Assembly: GCA_016711325.1 (NCBI GenBank)
Contig: JADJTH010000008.1
Coordinates: forward strand, 558,001 to 622,000
From: Nigerium sp.
Lineage (GTDB): Bacteria; Actinomycetota; Actinomycetes; Propionibacteriales; Propionibacteriaceae
DNA length: 64,000 nt
Reading direction: 5' to 3'
Of the stretch, positions 43,054 through 51,671 are shown one piece after another. The position numbers were made by a program, and so were the translations under genes. The notes beneath the pieces were generated by a model, which saw only the letters and a program-made list of their open reading frames with translations, was not told the DNA's origin and searched no databases. Within the stretch, counting starts at the first letter, position 1, and each line of letters starts with the position of its first letter.

Positions 43054-45330
43054 GTGAGCGACCAGAATCTGCATCCCTTCGTACTGTCTGCGCATCCTGG
43101 CAAGGCCGATCCGTCGCTGGTCGGTGCCGATGTTGCGCACTTCCGACGGCTCGAGGAACACCTCGCCCGGCAGGCCGCCGACCTGGAGGTGCGGCTCACG
43201 ACGCTACGGCGGGCGCCGGGCGGACGCGGTCAGGCGGCGCTGGATCGCGACCTGGAGATCCACCGGCTGAGCGCGCGGCTGCGGCTGCTGCGCAGGTTCG
43301 GCGTCGACCTGTGCCTCGGACGCATGGTGGGCGAGCAGGGCGTGCTGTATGTCGGCAGGCTCGCCGTGGCGGGCGACGACGGCGAACCGCTGCTGATCGG
43401 TTGGCGCGCGCCGGCCGCCGAACCGTTCTTCGGCGCGACCCACGCGCATCCGATGGGCCTGACGAGCCGGCGCCGCTACCGCTGGACCGGTGGGCACATC
43501 ACCGACTACTGGGACGAGGCGTTCACCGAAGACGGCGCCGCGAGCGGCGCGGCGCTCGACGATCAGTCCGCGTTCATCGCGAGCCTCGGGGCCAGCCGGT
43601 CTCCGCGGATGCGGGACGTGCTGAGCACGATCCAGGCCGATCAGGACGCGATCGTGCGGGCCGGATCGCGGGGTGCGCTCGTGGTCGACGGCGGTCCGGG
43701 CACGGGAAAGACGGTCGTGGCGCTGCATCGGGCGGCGTATCTGCTGTACGCCGATCCTCGCCTGCGGAGCGGACGCGGCGGCGTCCTGTTCATCGGTCCG
43801 TCACACGCCTACACCGCGTACGTGGCTGACATCCTGCCCGACCTCGGTGAGGAGGGCGTCCGCACGTGCACACTCGCCGATCTGCTGCCCGGGGCTGAGG
43901 ATGCGCTGCCGGAGGCGGACGCCCAGGTCGCGCGGTTGAAGGCGGACGCCCGGATGGTTGCCGCGGTCGATGAGGCAGTGCGCCGGCGTCAGTCACCCCC
44001 AGTCCGGGTGACCACGGTGGAGACCGCCTGGGGCGAATTGGAGCTCACGGCGTCCGACTGGGCGGAGGCCTTCAACGCCGCCGACCCGGCCTCACCGCAC
44101 AACGACGCCCGCGAGGCGATCTGGGATGCGCTGCTCGACATCCTCGTCGACGGCGTGGGCGTGCGTGCCCCCGACGAAGGCTGGGGCCACGACTCCGACG
44201 ACGAGGACGGCCGTCGCGAGGAGGAATTCGACGCGTACGGATGGGGAGAGGCGGACGACGATACGGACGCCCTCCGGCGGGAGCTGACCGGCGACGAGGA
44301 GTTGCGGGCCGCGTTCGACCACGCCTGGCCGCTCCTGGATCCGCGCGCCGTCGTCCGGAGCCTGTGGACGTCTCCGGCGCAGTTGAGCGGCTGCGCGCCG
44401 TGGCTGACGGCCGACCAGGTCGAGGCACTGCAGCGTCCTGCCACGAATGCCTGGACCCACGAGGATCTGCCGCTGCTCGATGCCGCCCGCCTGCTGGTGG
44501 GCGACCCGGACGCCGCCCGCCGGCGTCGACACGCACGGGCGCAGGCCGCCGCCGACCGCGACGTGATGGACGACGTGGTGACCCACCTTCTGGCGACCGA
44601 CGACACGGAGATGAAGGTCATGTCCATGCTGCGGGGCCAGGACTTGCGCGGCGCGCTGGCGACCTCGCCGGAGGATACGGCGGACGATCACGGATGGCCG
44701 ATCGGGCCGTTCGCCCACATCGTCGTGGATGAGGCACAGGAGTTGACGGACGCCGAGTGGCAGATGCTGCTGCGCCGCAATCCTTCGCGGAGCTTCACGG
44801 TGGTCGGAGACCGCGCTCAGGCGCGACACGGTTTCGTGGAGTCCTGGCAGGAACGGCTCACCCGGGTGGGCGTGCGTGACGTGACCGTCGCGTCGCTGTC
44901 GGTGAACTACCGGACGCCGGCCGAGGTGATGGCGCAGGCTGCGCCGATCATCCGGGCGGCGCTGCCGGACGCGAACGTGCCGACATCCATCCGCATCAGC
45001 GGCGTCGCGGTGCGTCATGGCGGGGTTTCCGAGCGCGACGGGATCCTCGCGGAGTGGATCGCGGGGCATGCAGAGGGCGTGGCGTGCGTCATCGGCGATC
45101 CGTCCTTCGAGGCGACCGCCAGGGTGCAATCGCTGAGCCCGGTCACGGCGAAGGGCCTCGAGTTCGATCTCGTCGTGCTGGTGAATCCGGAGCGCTTCGG
45201 CCCGGCGGGCAGCATCGAGGCGGCGGTCGACCGCTATGTCTCGATGACCCGGGCGACGAGCGAACTCGTCGTCCTCACGGACGAACGACGTGGCCGCGAG
45301 AGGGACAGCATCGCCGACCGAGACGAGTAA
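43054..45330 (+). CDS. helR: HelR/HelD-family RNA polymerase recycling motor protein
   Basis: 758 residues from GTG 43054 with GGAGG upstream. SF1 helicase motifs: LVVDGGPGTGKTVVALHRAAYLLY (Walker A), HIVVDEAQELTDAEW (Walker B), FTVVGDRAQARHG, LSVNYRTPAEVM and YVSMTRATSELVVLTDE. An acidic insertion (GHDSDDEDGRREEEFDAYGWG) sits in the middle. Members of this family remove stalled RNA polymerase, and the actinobacterial HelR branch gives rifamycin tolerance. The RAE-like element upstream supports HelR, though confusion with plain HelD is possible. Confidence 0.85.
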   Translation: MSDQNLHPFVLSAHPGKADPSLVGADVAHFRRLEEHLARQAADLEVRLTTLRRAPGGRGQAALDRDLEIHRLSARLRLLRRFGVDLCLGRMVGEQGVLYVGRLAVAGDDGEPLLIGWRAPAAEPFFGATHAHPMGLTSRRRYRWTGGHITDYWDEAFTEDGAASGAALDDQSAFIASLGASRSPRMRDVLSTIQADQDAIVRAGSRGALVVDGGPGTGKTVVALHRAAYLLYADPRLRSGRGGVLFIGPSHAYTAYVADILPDLGEEGVRTCTLADLLPGAEDALPEADAQVARLKADARMVAAVDEAVRRRQSPPVRVTTVETAWGELELTASDWAEAFNAADPASPHNDAREAIWDALLDILVDGVGVRAPDEGWGHDSDDEDGRREEEFDAYGWGEADDDTDALRRELTGDEELRAAFDHAWPLLDPRAVVRSLWTSPAQLSGCAPWLTADQVEALQRPATNAWTHEDLPLLDAARLLVGDPDAARRRRHARAQAAADRDVMDDVVTHLLATDDTEMKVMSMLRGQDLRGALATSPEDTADDHGWPIGPFAHIVVDEAQELTDAEWQMLLRRNPSRSFTVVGDRAQARHGFVESWQERLTRVGVRDVTVASLSVNYRTPAEVMAQAAPIIRAALPDANVPTSIRISGVAVRHGGVSERDGILAEWIAGHAEGVACVIGDPSFEATARVQSLSPVTAKGLEFDLVVLVNPERFGPAGSIEAAVDRYVSMTRATSELVVLTDERRGRERDSIADRDE

Positions 45331-45399
45331 GTCCAAGGGCGGTGTGGCGTCCGGGTGCATGGGTGGAGGTGACGCAACTGACGACACGACGACCAGGAG

Positions 45400-45681
45400 A
45401 TGCCGGAGGACCGCCGACACCACAGCGAGTGCCTGACCGTTCCCGTGATCCAGCAACCAAGACGACACCCGGGAAGCAGACGCAGAGCCGACGATGACGT
45501 GGAGGCCGATGAGCTGAACATCGTGGCGTTCCGCGACGTCGGCGCACGGGAGACCTGGGTCGCTATCGCCAACGACCGGCAGCACGTAGAGGTGACGGCG
45601 GAGAGCGCCCGGCGACTGCACGCCGCGCTGGGAGCGCTGCTGGGTGAGGTGGGCGGTTCGATGATCCCGCGCGAACGCTAG
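45400..45681 (+). CDS. Small hypothetical protein
   Basis: Up to 93 residues; the better conserved-looking part starts after about residue 34 (VEADELNIVAFRDVGARETW). A GTG at 45499 would give a shorter protein of about 60 residues. ACCAGGAG sits directly before the ATG. No domain is recognised; the C-terminal half could form a helix (ESARRLHAALGALLGEV). It begins the accessory region. Confidence 0.4.
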   Translation: MPEDRRHHSECLTVPVIQQPRRHPGSRRRADDDVEADELNIVAFRDVGARETWVAIANDRQHVEVTAESARRLHAALGALLGEVGGSMIPRER

Positions 45682-45756
45682 ACCGCGCCCCTGGTTCGCC
45701 GTTGCCGTCTCACCAGGGGCGAGCGCCAGCTACTGCTGGCCGCTGAGTGTGACTGC

Positions 45757-46074
45757 TCAACCGTTGGAGACGACGACCAGTTGTAGCGTGTTCTGACGAA
45801 TGTCCTCGAACTCGCCGAGTGCGTCAATTCTTGCTGCCCGCCGCGCACCCGCTGCCGTTATCTCCCCGACGATTGCGATCGGCCGGTCAAGGTGCAAGGT
45901 ATCAATGCAGAAATCAAGGCCCTCTTCACCTGGAGCGTTGCCGCGACGAATCGACAACTCATCCGGTGTCATCCTGACCGTCAACCTAAGAACACGAGCC
46001 TTGAGCGATCCGGCTTGTAGAACTCCGATGAGCTCGTGCTCGTTGGCGGGTGAAATGACGTCGTACACATTCAT
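45757..46074 (-). CDS. Hypothetical protein
   Basis: 105 residues with a good GGAGAT ribosome site before ATG 46074. No recognised domain; predicted mixed alpha/beta with TLHLDRPIAIVGEITAAGARRAARIDALG. Its GC content looks lower than that of the neighbours, suggesting transfer. The IS3 element lies 26 bp upstream. Confidence 0.55.
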   Translation of the reverse strand: MNVYDVISPANEHELIGVLQAGSLKARVLRLTVRMTPDELSIRRGNAPGEEGLDFCIDTLHLDRPIAIVGEITAAGARRAARIDALGEFEDIRQNTLQLVVVSNG

Positions 46075-46134
46075 ATCTTTTCATCTCCAAGTGGGCTGAA
46101 TGATTCTTTCCGGACCGGCTTTGTTGTTTGATAT

Positions 46135-47019
46135 TCAGGCAGCGGGTTGTTTGTCGTACCAGGCTTGTTCGACTTCGGTGGGGGTGCGGTAATCAAGCGC
46201 CGAGTGAAGTCGCTTCTGATTGTAGCGCAACTCGATGTAGCGTGCGACGTCTTTCACGGCGTGCGCACCTGTCGGATAGACGGTTCGGTGCACCCGCTCG
46301 ACCTTCAAGGTGGCATTGAGAGACTCGGCCCAGGCGTTGTCATAACAGATCCCGGTCCGGCCCACCGAACGGGCGATGCCCGCCGTGGCGGTGAAGTCGG
46401 CGAACTCCTGAGAGGTATATTGAGTCCCGCGATCCGAATGGAAAATGGTGACACCGGCGCGGACCCGACCATTCTTGACGGCCATACGCAAAGCGTCTGT
46501 GACCAGGCTGGTGCGCATGTGGTCGGCCATCGCCCAGCCCACCACCTTCTTGGAGTAGCAGTCCAGCACCGTGGCCAGATACACCCAGCCCTGCCAGGTC
46601 GCCAGGTACGTGATGTCGCCCACCAGCTTGACGCCGGGCTCGCTGGCGGTGAAGTCCCCCTTCAACAGGTCGGGGAGGTCGCCGGCGTCGGAGGACACCG
46701 TGGTCACCGGCCCCTTGCGGCGCGGTTGGCAGGCCACCAGGCCACGCTCGGCCATGATCGAGCGGACCGTCTGCGGGTCGCAGGGGCGGCCCAGCCGGGC
46801 CAACGCGACGGCCACCCGGCGGTAGCCGTAGGTGCCGTCCGAATCGGCGAACACGACCTCGATGATGTCGCCGATACGGCGCCGCCACACCGCGGTCGCC
46901 GAAGCAGGTCGATCGCGCCACTCGTAGTAGCCCGCCCGGGACACCCTCGCCCACCGGCACATGTTGCGTACCGAGTAGCTGCCTTCCTCGCCCCGGATGA
47001 ACGTGTACTTGTCGCTCAC
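46135..47019 (-). CDS. IS3-family transposase OrfB (DDE)
   Basis: 294 residues. The DDE catalytic triad is visible: GDITYLATWQG, FHSDRGTQYTS and AWAESLNATLKVERVHR, with preceding IS3 core TYGYRRVAVAL. The C-terminus YNQKRLHSALDYRTPTE is typical. Its GTG overlaps the OrfA stop (GTGA, -1 relative frame). A CTTTTTC stretch ends about 19 nt upstream of the OrfA stop and could allow -1 frameshifting to make OrfAB. The element looks intact. Confidence 0.92.
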   Translation of the reverse strand: MSDKYTFIRGEEGSYSVRNMCRWARVSRAGYYEWRDRPASATAVWRRRIGDIIEVVFADSDGTYGYRRVAVALARLGRPCDPQTVRSIMAERGLVACQPRRKGPVTTVSSDAGDLPDLLKGDFTASEPGVKLVGDITYLATWQGWVYLATVLDCYSKKVVGWAMADHMRTSLVTDALRMAVKNGRVRAGVTIFHSDRGTQYTSQEFADFTATAGIARSVGRTGICYDNAWAESLNATLKVERVHRTVYPTGAHAVKDVARYIELRYNQKRLHSALDYRTPTEVEQAWYDKQPAA

Positions 47020-47300
47020 CGGTATTCCTTCGCGAAAAAGGCCGCCGCTTTTCCCAAGAACTCCTTCTCCGCTTTCAGTTCGCGGTTCTCTTTCCGCAGC
47101 CGGGCCAGTTCGCTGCGTTCGTTCTCGGTCAACTCGGGTGTCTCGTCGGCGTGCTCGCGCCGGTACACATTCACCCAGTTACGCAACGTTTCCGGGCCGA
47201 CGCCGTATTCGCGGGCCACGTCAGCCACCGTACGGGACGACTCGATCACCGCCTGGACCACCTGCGCCTTGAATTCTGGGCTAAACTTCTTCGGAGCCAT
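47016..47300 (-). CDS. IS3-family transposase OrfA
   Basis: 94 residues. Helix-turn-helix: FSPEFKAQVVQAVIESSRTV then VAREYGVGPETLRNWVNVYR; the C-terminal leucine zipper ELARLRKENRELKAEKEFLG is typical. Ends AFFAKEYR, overlapping orfB. Confidence 0.9.
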   Translation of the reverse strand: MAPKKFSPEFKAQVVQAVIESSRTVADVAREYGVGPETLRNWVNVYRREHADETPELTENERSELARLRKENRELKAEKEFLGKAAAFFAKEYR

Positions 47301-47360
47301 CTATTCCCTTCCCAATCTCCAAGGAATCCTATCCTCGGGGTCCTGGTCCGGACCCAATCA

Positions 47361-48318
47361 CTCACCTCACTCGGACGGCATGAACCGCTCATCAACCGGG
47401 AACTGTTCGACGACGTCTAAAACCTGTTGGCCTCACGCGGCAAATCCGGTGAACGCCGCCGCGTCGTCCATCACTACCTGAAAGGCACCCTGTGGTGCGG
47501 GGCGTGCTGGCGCCGCGACAAGTCCATCCGCCGCATGATCATTCGCCGCACCATCTCCCGCTCAGGCGAGGAGTACCTGTACTTCTTCTGCCGAGGAACT
47601 CAGGACGGCTTCTGTGATGCGAAGTACTCCAACGTGCAACGCATCGAGCAGACAGTCGAGGAGCACTACCGCACCGTCCGGTTCACCCCAGAGTTCATTC
47701 AGGCCATGCGCCACACCCTCGACGAGGCCCTTGCCGACCAGGAAGCCTCACAGCGCGCCCTGAAGGAACAGCTCGAAGCGCAGCTCGAACGGCTGGACGC
47801 CCAGGAGACCAACCTCCTCGAGTTGGCCGTCGATGACACCATCCCCAAAGAGAAGATCCGAGCCAAGCTCCGCGAGATCGGGACGACCAGGGAGCGACTG
47901 ACCGCGCAACGGGACGCCACCGCCGACAGCCTCACCGACGCTGTCGAGTTCCTCAGCGTGAACCTCCGCCTCCTGGAGGATCCTCACGAACTGTATCTGC
48001 ACGCCAGCGACGAGGTGCGGCGCCGCCTGAACCAGGCCATCTTCACCCAGGTGTTCATCGACCACGACGAGGTCACCGGCCACACCCTCGAAGACCCCTT
48101 GGACGATCTGCTCACCATACAGACGACGTACCACGCGAGCTTCGTGACGAAAAGCTGCGAGGAGCCACCACCTGGCATCGAGCCGTTCACCTGGCCCGAG
48201 TATCACCCAGCAGACAAGAAGAAAGGAGCCACCCTCGCGGGTGACTCCTTCACTTCCAAGACCATGCGACTTACCGCAAACCCGGCCCATAGGGTCACTA
48301 TTTGCAGTAAGCCGCAGC
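47361..48318 (+). pseudogene. Large serine recombinase remnant
   Basis: The frame carries SLGRHEPLINRELFDDV, then an in-frame TAA at 47418-47420, and NLLASRGKSGERRRVVHHYLKGTLWCGACWRRD with the recombinase zinc ribbon (CGAC...CRGTQDGFCDAKY), followed by a coiled coil (LKEQLEAQLERLDAQETNL). This is the middle to C-terminal part of a large serine integrase; the catalytic Ser domain is missing, cut by the IS3 element. The frame continues to 48470 into the tRNA fragment, so the natural end is lost. Not functional. Confidence 0.8.
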
Positions 48319-48342
48319 TGGTCGGGCTGACAGGATTTGAAC
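48319..48342 (-). other. tRNA-Pro 3' fragment, likely att site
   Basis: On the minus strand the fragment reads GTTCAAATCCTGTCAGCCCGACCA (24 nt), given in two parts: GTTCAAATCCTG and TCAGCCCGACCA. This is the T-arm and acceptor 3' side including CCA of an actinobacterial tRNA-Pro. The rest of the tRNA is absent. It is 185 bp before a tyrosine integrase. A 3' tRNA end next to an integrase is the usual signature of an integration boundary. Confidence 0.7.
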
Positions 48343-48472
48343 ATGTACAGGACGCCTCAGACGAGTGCTGTCCGACTGGCCCGTTCGCACTGTTTAGCGT
48401 TGCCAACTCCACATTGCGGAGTCGGTGGCCCGAGGCTCGTGAGGCCAGACGCGCCCGATTTCGGACATAGTT

Positions 48473-48591
48473 TCTGGCACGAATCTGGCACGCCATACTG
48501 GGGTCTCGGAGGCGAAAGGAGGGGCCGTGGCGGACCCTGTCAGCCGGTTGGAGCACCACGCCGATCACGCCGTGCCAGTTAGCGTGCCAGA
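48473..48591. repeat. Repeated 9-bp arm-type sites by the integrase start
   Basis: TCTGGCACG occurs at 48473-48481 and 48484-48492. Its inverse CGTGCCAG(A) occurs at 48571-48578 and 48583-48591, inside the first codons of the integrase. Two direct copies and two inverted copies fit integrase arm-type or excisionase binding sites beside an att core. Confidence 0.5.
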
Positions 48592-49768
48592 TTCTGACCC
48601 CGAAGAACACACTGGCGGAGGAAATACACGTGGCACCCGTCAGCGGTTCGGCAGCGTCCGAAAGCTGCCCTCCGGGCGACTCCAGGCACGCTACACGGGC
48701 CCCGACGGTCAGGAGCACCGGGCGCCCATCACCTTCCACACCAAGGGCGACGCCCAGACCTGGTTGGCGATGCAGTCCGCAGCCATCACGGAGTCGCGCT
48801 GGAAGCCCGCTCCCCCGCCGAAGGAACCCCTGCCCACCTTCGGTACCTACGCCGACAAGTGGCTCGAACGCCGCGACCTCAAGCCCAGGACGCGCTCCGA
48901 GTACAAGCGCGTGCTCACCGGCCTGAAGGAGACGTTCGGTCACGTCGCGCTCGACGAGATCACGGCCGCCCAGGTTCGGTCATGGCACGAGGCCTTCGGA
49001 ACAACCAGGAGGACCGCCCGGGTGCACGCCTACAGCCTGCTGCGGACCATCCTGAACGCGGCCGTCGACGAGGAGCTCCTCGCCGACAACCCGTGCCATA
49101 TCCGCGGAGCCGGAGTGCACCGCAGCTCCCGACCGATCCGCCCGGCCACGCTGGCAGAGCTGGAGACCATCGCGAACGCCATGCCGCCGCGGTACCGCCT
49201 TATGGTCCACCTCGCCACTTGGTGCGCCCTCCGCTTCGGCGAGCTGACCGAGCTGCGGCGCCACGACGTCGTCCTGGCTCGCCCAAGCCCGGACGCCGAC
49301 GCCACCGAAGGCCTCCTGCATGTTCGGCGGGCGGTCACCTGGGTCAAGGACGACGAGGACAAGGCACAGGCCATCGTCGGCACCCCCAAGTCGGACGCCG
49401 GCGTCCGCGACGTCGCGATCCCACCGCACCTGATCCCGATGCTCGAGGCCCACCTCGCGGAGTTCGCCCAGCCGGGCGCCAAGGGGCTGCTCTTCCCGAA
49501 CACCGACGGTCACCACATGCACCACGGCAGCCTCTACAAGGTGTATCGGCCCGCTCGGCGCGCCGCCGGCCGCGAGGACCTCCGCTGGCACGACCTGCGT
49601 CACACCGGTGCCACCATGGCCGCGCAGGCCGGAGCGACCACACGGGAACTCATGACCAGACTTGGGCACACCACCGCTGGGGTCGCCATGAGGTACCAGC
49701 ACGCGGCGGCCGACCGGGACGCCGAGATTGCGCGGAGGTTGTCCAAGATGGCTGGCTCAGGCGTCTGA
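48527..49768 (+). CDS. Tyrosine-type site-specific integrase
   Basis: 413 residues from GTG 48527, preceded by AAAGGAGG. Core SAM-like domain (FGTYADKWLERRDLKPRTRSE...) and catalytic domain with CALRFGELTELRR (Arg), HDLRHTGATMA (His-x-x-Arg), LGHTTAGVAMRYQH (His and nucleophile Tyr). All catalytic residues are seen, so it should be active. It is the integrase of the island beginning at the tRNA fragment. Confidence 0.93.
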   Translation: MADPVSRLEHHADHAVPVSVPDSDPEEHTGGGNTRGTRQRFGSVRKLPSGRLQARYTGPDGQEHRAPITFHTKGDAQTWLAMQSAAITESRWKPAPPPKEPLPTFGTYADKWLERRDLKPRTRSEYKRVLTGLKETFGHVALDEITAAQVRSWHEAFGTTRRTARVHAYSLLRTILNAAVDEELLADNPCHIRGAGVHRSSRPIRPATLAELETIANAMPPRYRLMVHLATWCALRFGELTELRRHDVVLARPSPDADATEGLLHVRRAVTWVKDDEDKAQAIVGTPKSDAGVRDVAIPPHLIPMLEAHLAEFAQPGAKGLLFPNTDGHHMHHGSLYKVYRPARRAAGREDLRWHDLRHTGATMAAQAGATTRELMTRLGHTTAGVAMRYQHAAADRDAEIARRLSKMAGSGV

Positions 49769-50004
49769 GGCTTGGGCGACTGGAACGCTCACGGACATGC
49801 CGGGGTCGTGACATCGCTCAGATGGCCCAGAACCGGAAGCGCGGCGACGAGGATGCGTGCGCTCTATCTAGTCCGACCCCCGCCCAGCCTTCCCCCTTGG
49901 ATGTCCGCCAAATGAGAACCCCCGCAGCCGCGTAGGCCAGCACTCGCCGACCACAGCCGGTCAGGACCTGAGACAATGGGCATTCTCAAGCCCGGGGGGC
50001 AGGC

Positions 50005-51465
50005 GTGGACTGGATATGGGTCTCTCTGGCGGTCGCGTGTTCCCTGGCCGCGGTGGCTTTGGTGTGGGTCGTTGGTCGTAGGAGGCCCATCGCGACGGAG
50101 GCTGCTGCCCCTGCCTCGGTGGTCGAGTCACCGAGCCCGCTTGACCTCCCTGCTAGCCAATCGCTGCCTTCGAGAGGCGTTTTGGTTGCTTCCGAGCCAC
50201 CCCTGGGCGGCCTTACTCTGCGTGTGTTGTTGGGTCAGGAGCTGGCACGCTCAATGCAGTCGCCGCCGCCGTTCATGCTTCAGTACCGGACCGTTTCTGC
50301 CGAGCTGGTTCCACGACTCGGGGAACTGGTCGAACTCCCGGCACAAAGCATACTGGCGAGAACGATGAGCGAGCTGAGTTCGCACATTCGCCGGGACTCC
50401 CTGGGTGTCGGTGGTGGGAAGTTCGTCACCTTGCTGCGATCAGACTTGGACATCGCCCAGCTCTACCCGGCCGCCGGTGGTGGTCTTCGGGGTTGGGCAA
50501 GAGACGCCACGAGCATTGTTCAGCAAGCTCGCCTGCATCCTGTACAAGTTCCGATTGAGGCGTTGGAAGGCGGCAAGAAGACAGTCGTCACGATGGGCAA
50601 GGGAGGACTCGCGATCGCAGGCTTCGCGATTTCGTGGCCAGCACTTGCGCTGACGGCAGGCTTCGTGGCGCTGGACACCGCGAATCAGGCGCAGCGGCGT
50701 GCGCTAGATCGCCGGATCAACGACTTCATCCGGAACACGGAGCGCAAAGATTTGGAGCGTCGTATCGCCACTCAACGCAGGAATGACCGCCGGCTGAACA
50801 GGCTGTTCAGCCGGATACTCGATGATGGGGCTGCCAACTCCGCTGAAGTGGCAGTGCTCGGGTCCAGCATCGATCAGGAGTTCGAAGAGGCCCGCGTGGC
50901 CATCCAGAGGCTGCGGGGAAATCTGGATGAGTATCACGAGGGGCATCTCAGCGCCAAAGAGGTCGTCAGTCGGCTCGGACTCGAGCAAACAAGTTCTGTG
51001 ATTAGTGAGCTTCTTCATGCCAGGGGTGCCATTGATCAACAACGCAGGTTTCTTCTGTTGGAGGTCGCATCCGAGGCAATTAACCCAAACACTGCCACGG
51101 GCGGCAACTATGCAGGCGCTATCGCCAGTCACATTGTCGTTACTGTCGAAGCAGATCGAGCACTGCGGGGTCTCATTGAGGACTTGCGAGGTCTCGGATT
51201 GCGCCGGAGGAGCCGGCTTTCAAGCCGTGGGCCAGAGAGGGTGGCCGCGTCCCTGAGGGCCGCCCTTTCCGTTTCCTTTCCTGACGAGGGTGCTTTCGAC
51301 AGCCACGCGGGTGGTCTCCGCTCCACGTTGGCGGTGGATAGCGCTGGCCGGGTGTACCAAGTTGCGACGACCGTCGACATTGATGCGATTGAGCGCGAAG
51401 ACCTTCATCGTCGCTTCGCCGGCGGCCTGCATGCGCTCGTTGTGCGGCGGGAACAGCATGCGTAG
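50005..51465 (+). CDS. Membrane-anchored protein of unknown function in defence island
   Basis: 486 residues from GTG 50005. One N-terminal transmembrane helix (WVSLAVACSLAAVALVWVV) with little before it. A second hydrophobic stretch, GLAIAGFAISWPALALTAGFVAL, lies at about residues 200-222. The remainder is charged with probable coiled-coil segments (NDRRLNRLFSRIL..., RLRGNLDEYHEGHLSAKEVV). No family is recognised. It sits between the integrase and the CBASS operon, with a 206-bp gap to the latter, so it may be an independent defence or cargo gene. Confidence 0.7.
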   Translation: MDWIWVSLAVACSLAAVALVWVVGRRRPIATEAAAPASVVESPSPLDLPASQSLPSRGVLVASEPPLGGLTLRVLLGQELARSMQSPPPFMLQYRTVSAELVPRLGELVELPAQSILARTMSELSSHIRRDSLGVGGGKFVTLLRSDLDIAQLYPAAGGGLRGWARDATSIVQQARLHPVQVPIEALEGGKKTVVTMGKGGLAIAGFAISWPALALTAGFVALDTANQAQRRALDRRINDFIRNTERKDLERRIATQRRNDRRLNRLFSRILDDGAANSAEVAVLGSSIDQEFEEARVAIQRLRGNLDEYHEGHLSAKEVVSRLGLEQTSSVISELLHARGAIDQQRRFLLLEVASEAINPNTATGGNYAGAIASHIVVTVEADRALRGLIEDLRGLGLRRRSRLSSRGPERVAASLRAALSVSFPDEGAFDSHAGGLRSTLAVDSAGRVYQVATTVDIDAIEREDLHRRFAGGLHALVVRREQHA

Positions 51466-51671
51466 GTCTGACGCAGTCTCGCCGCGCTCGCCGTGCCTGC
51501 GCGGGCCCCTGGCTGGCGACTCCCCACGGCAGTCGTGCTCGGAACCAGCCGATCGCCAGTGACGGGGCCCGCTCGTGAGCTGAGATGGGGTCCTGCGACG
51601 ACCCCTCACCTGGGCCACGGGGCGTTCGGGGGTCGCGAGGATTTGTCGGCGGCCCGCTGTACGGTCAACAT

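Larger units (their letters stand above)
46101..47360 (-). mobile_element. IS3-family insertion sequence
   Basis: 1260 bp. Ends share TGATT...CCGGACC: left TGATTCTTTCCGGACCGG (46101-46118), right, read inward, TGATTGGGTCCGGACC (47360-47345). It encodes the orfA and orfB genes described next. Flanking bases (GAA versus CTC) show no target duplication, so the ends were probably rearranged or a neighbour was deleted. Confidence 0.8.

Noticed and set aside
45331..45756. CRISPR array or tRNA in the gap after helR
   Set aside because: No direct repeats or cloverleaf arms are visible here or anywhere else in the window apart from the tRNA-Pro fragment.
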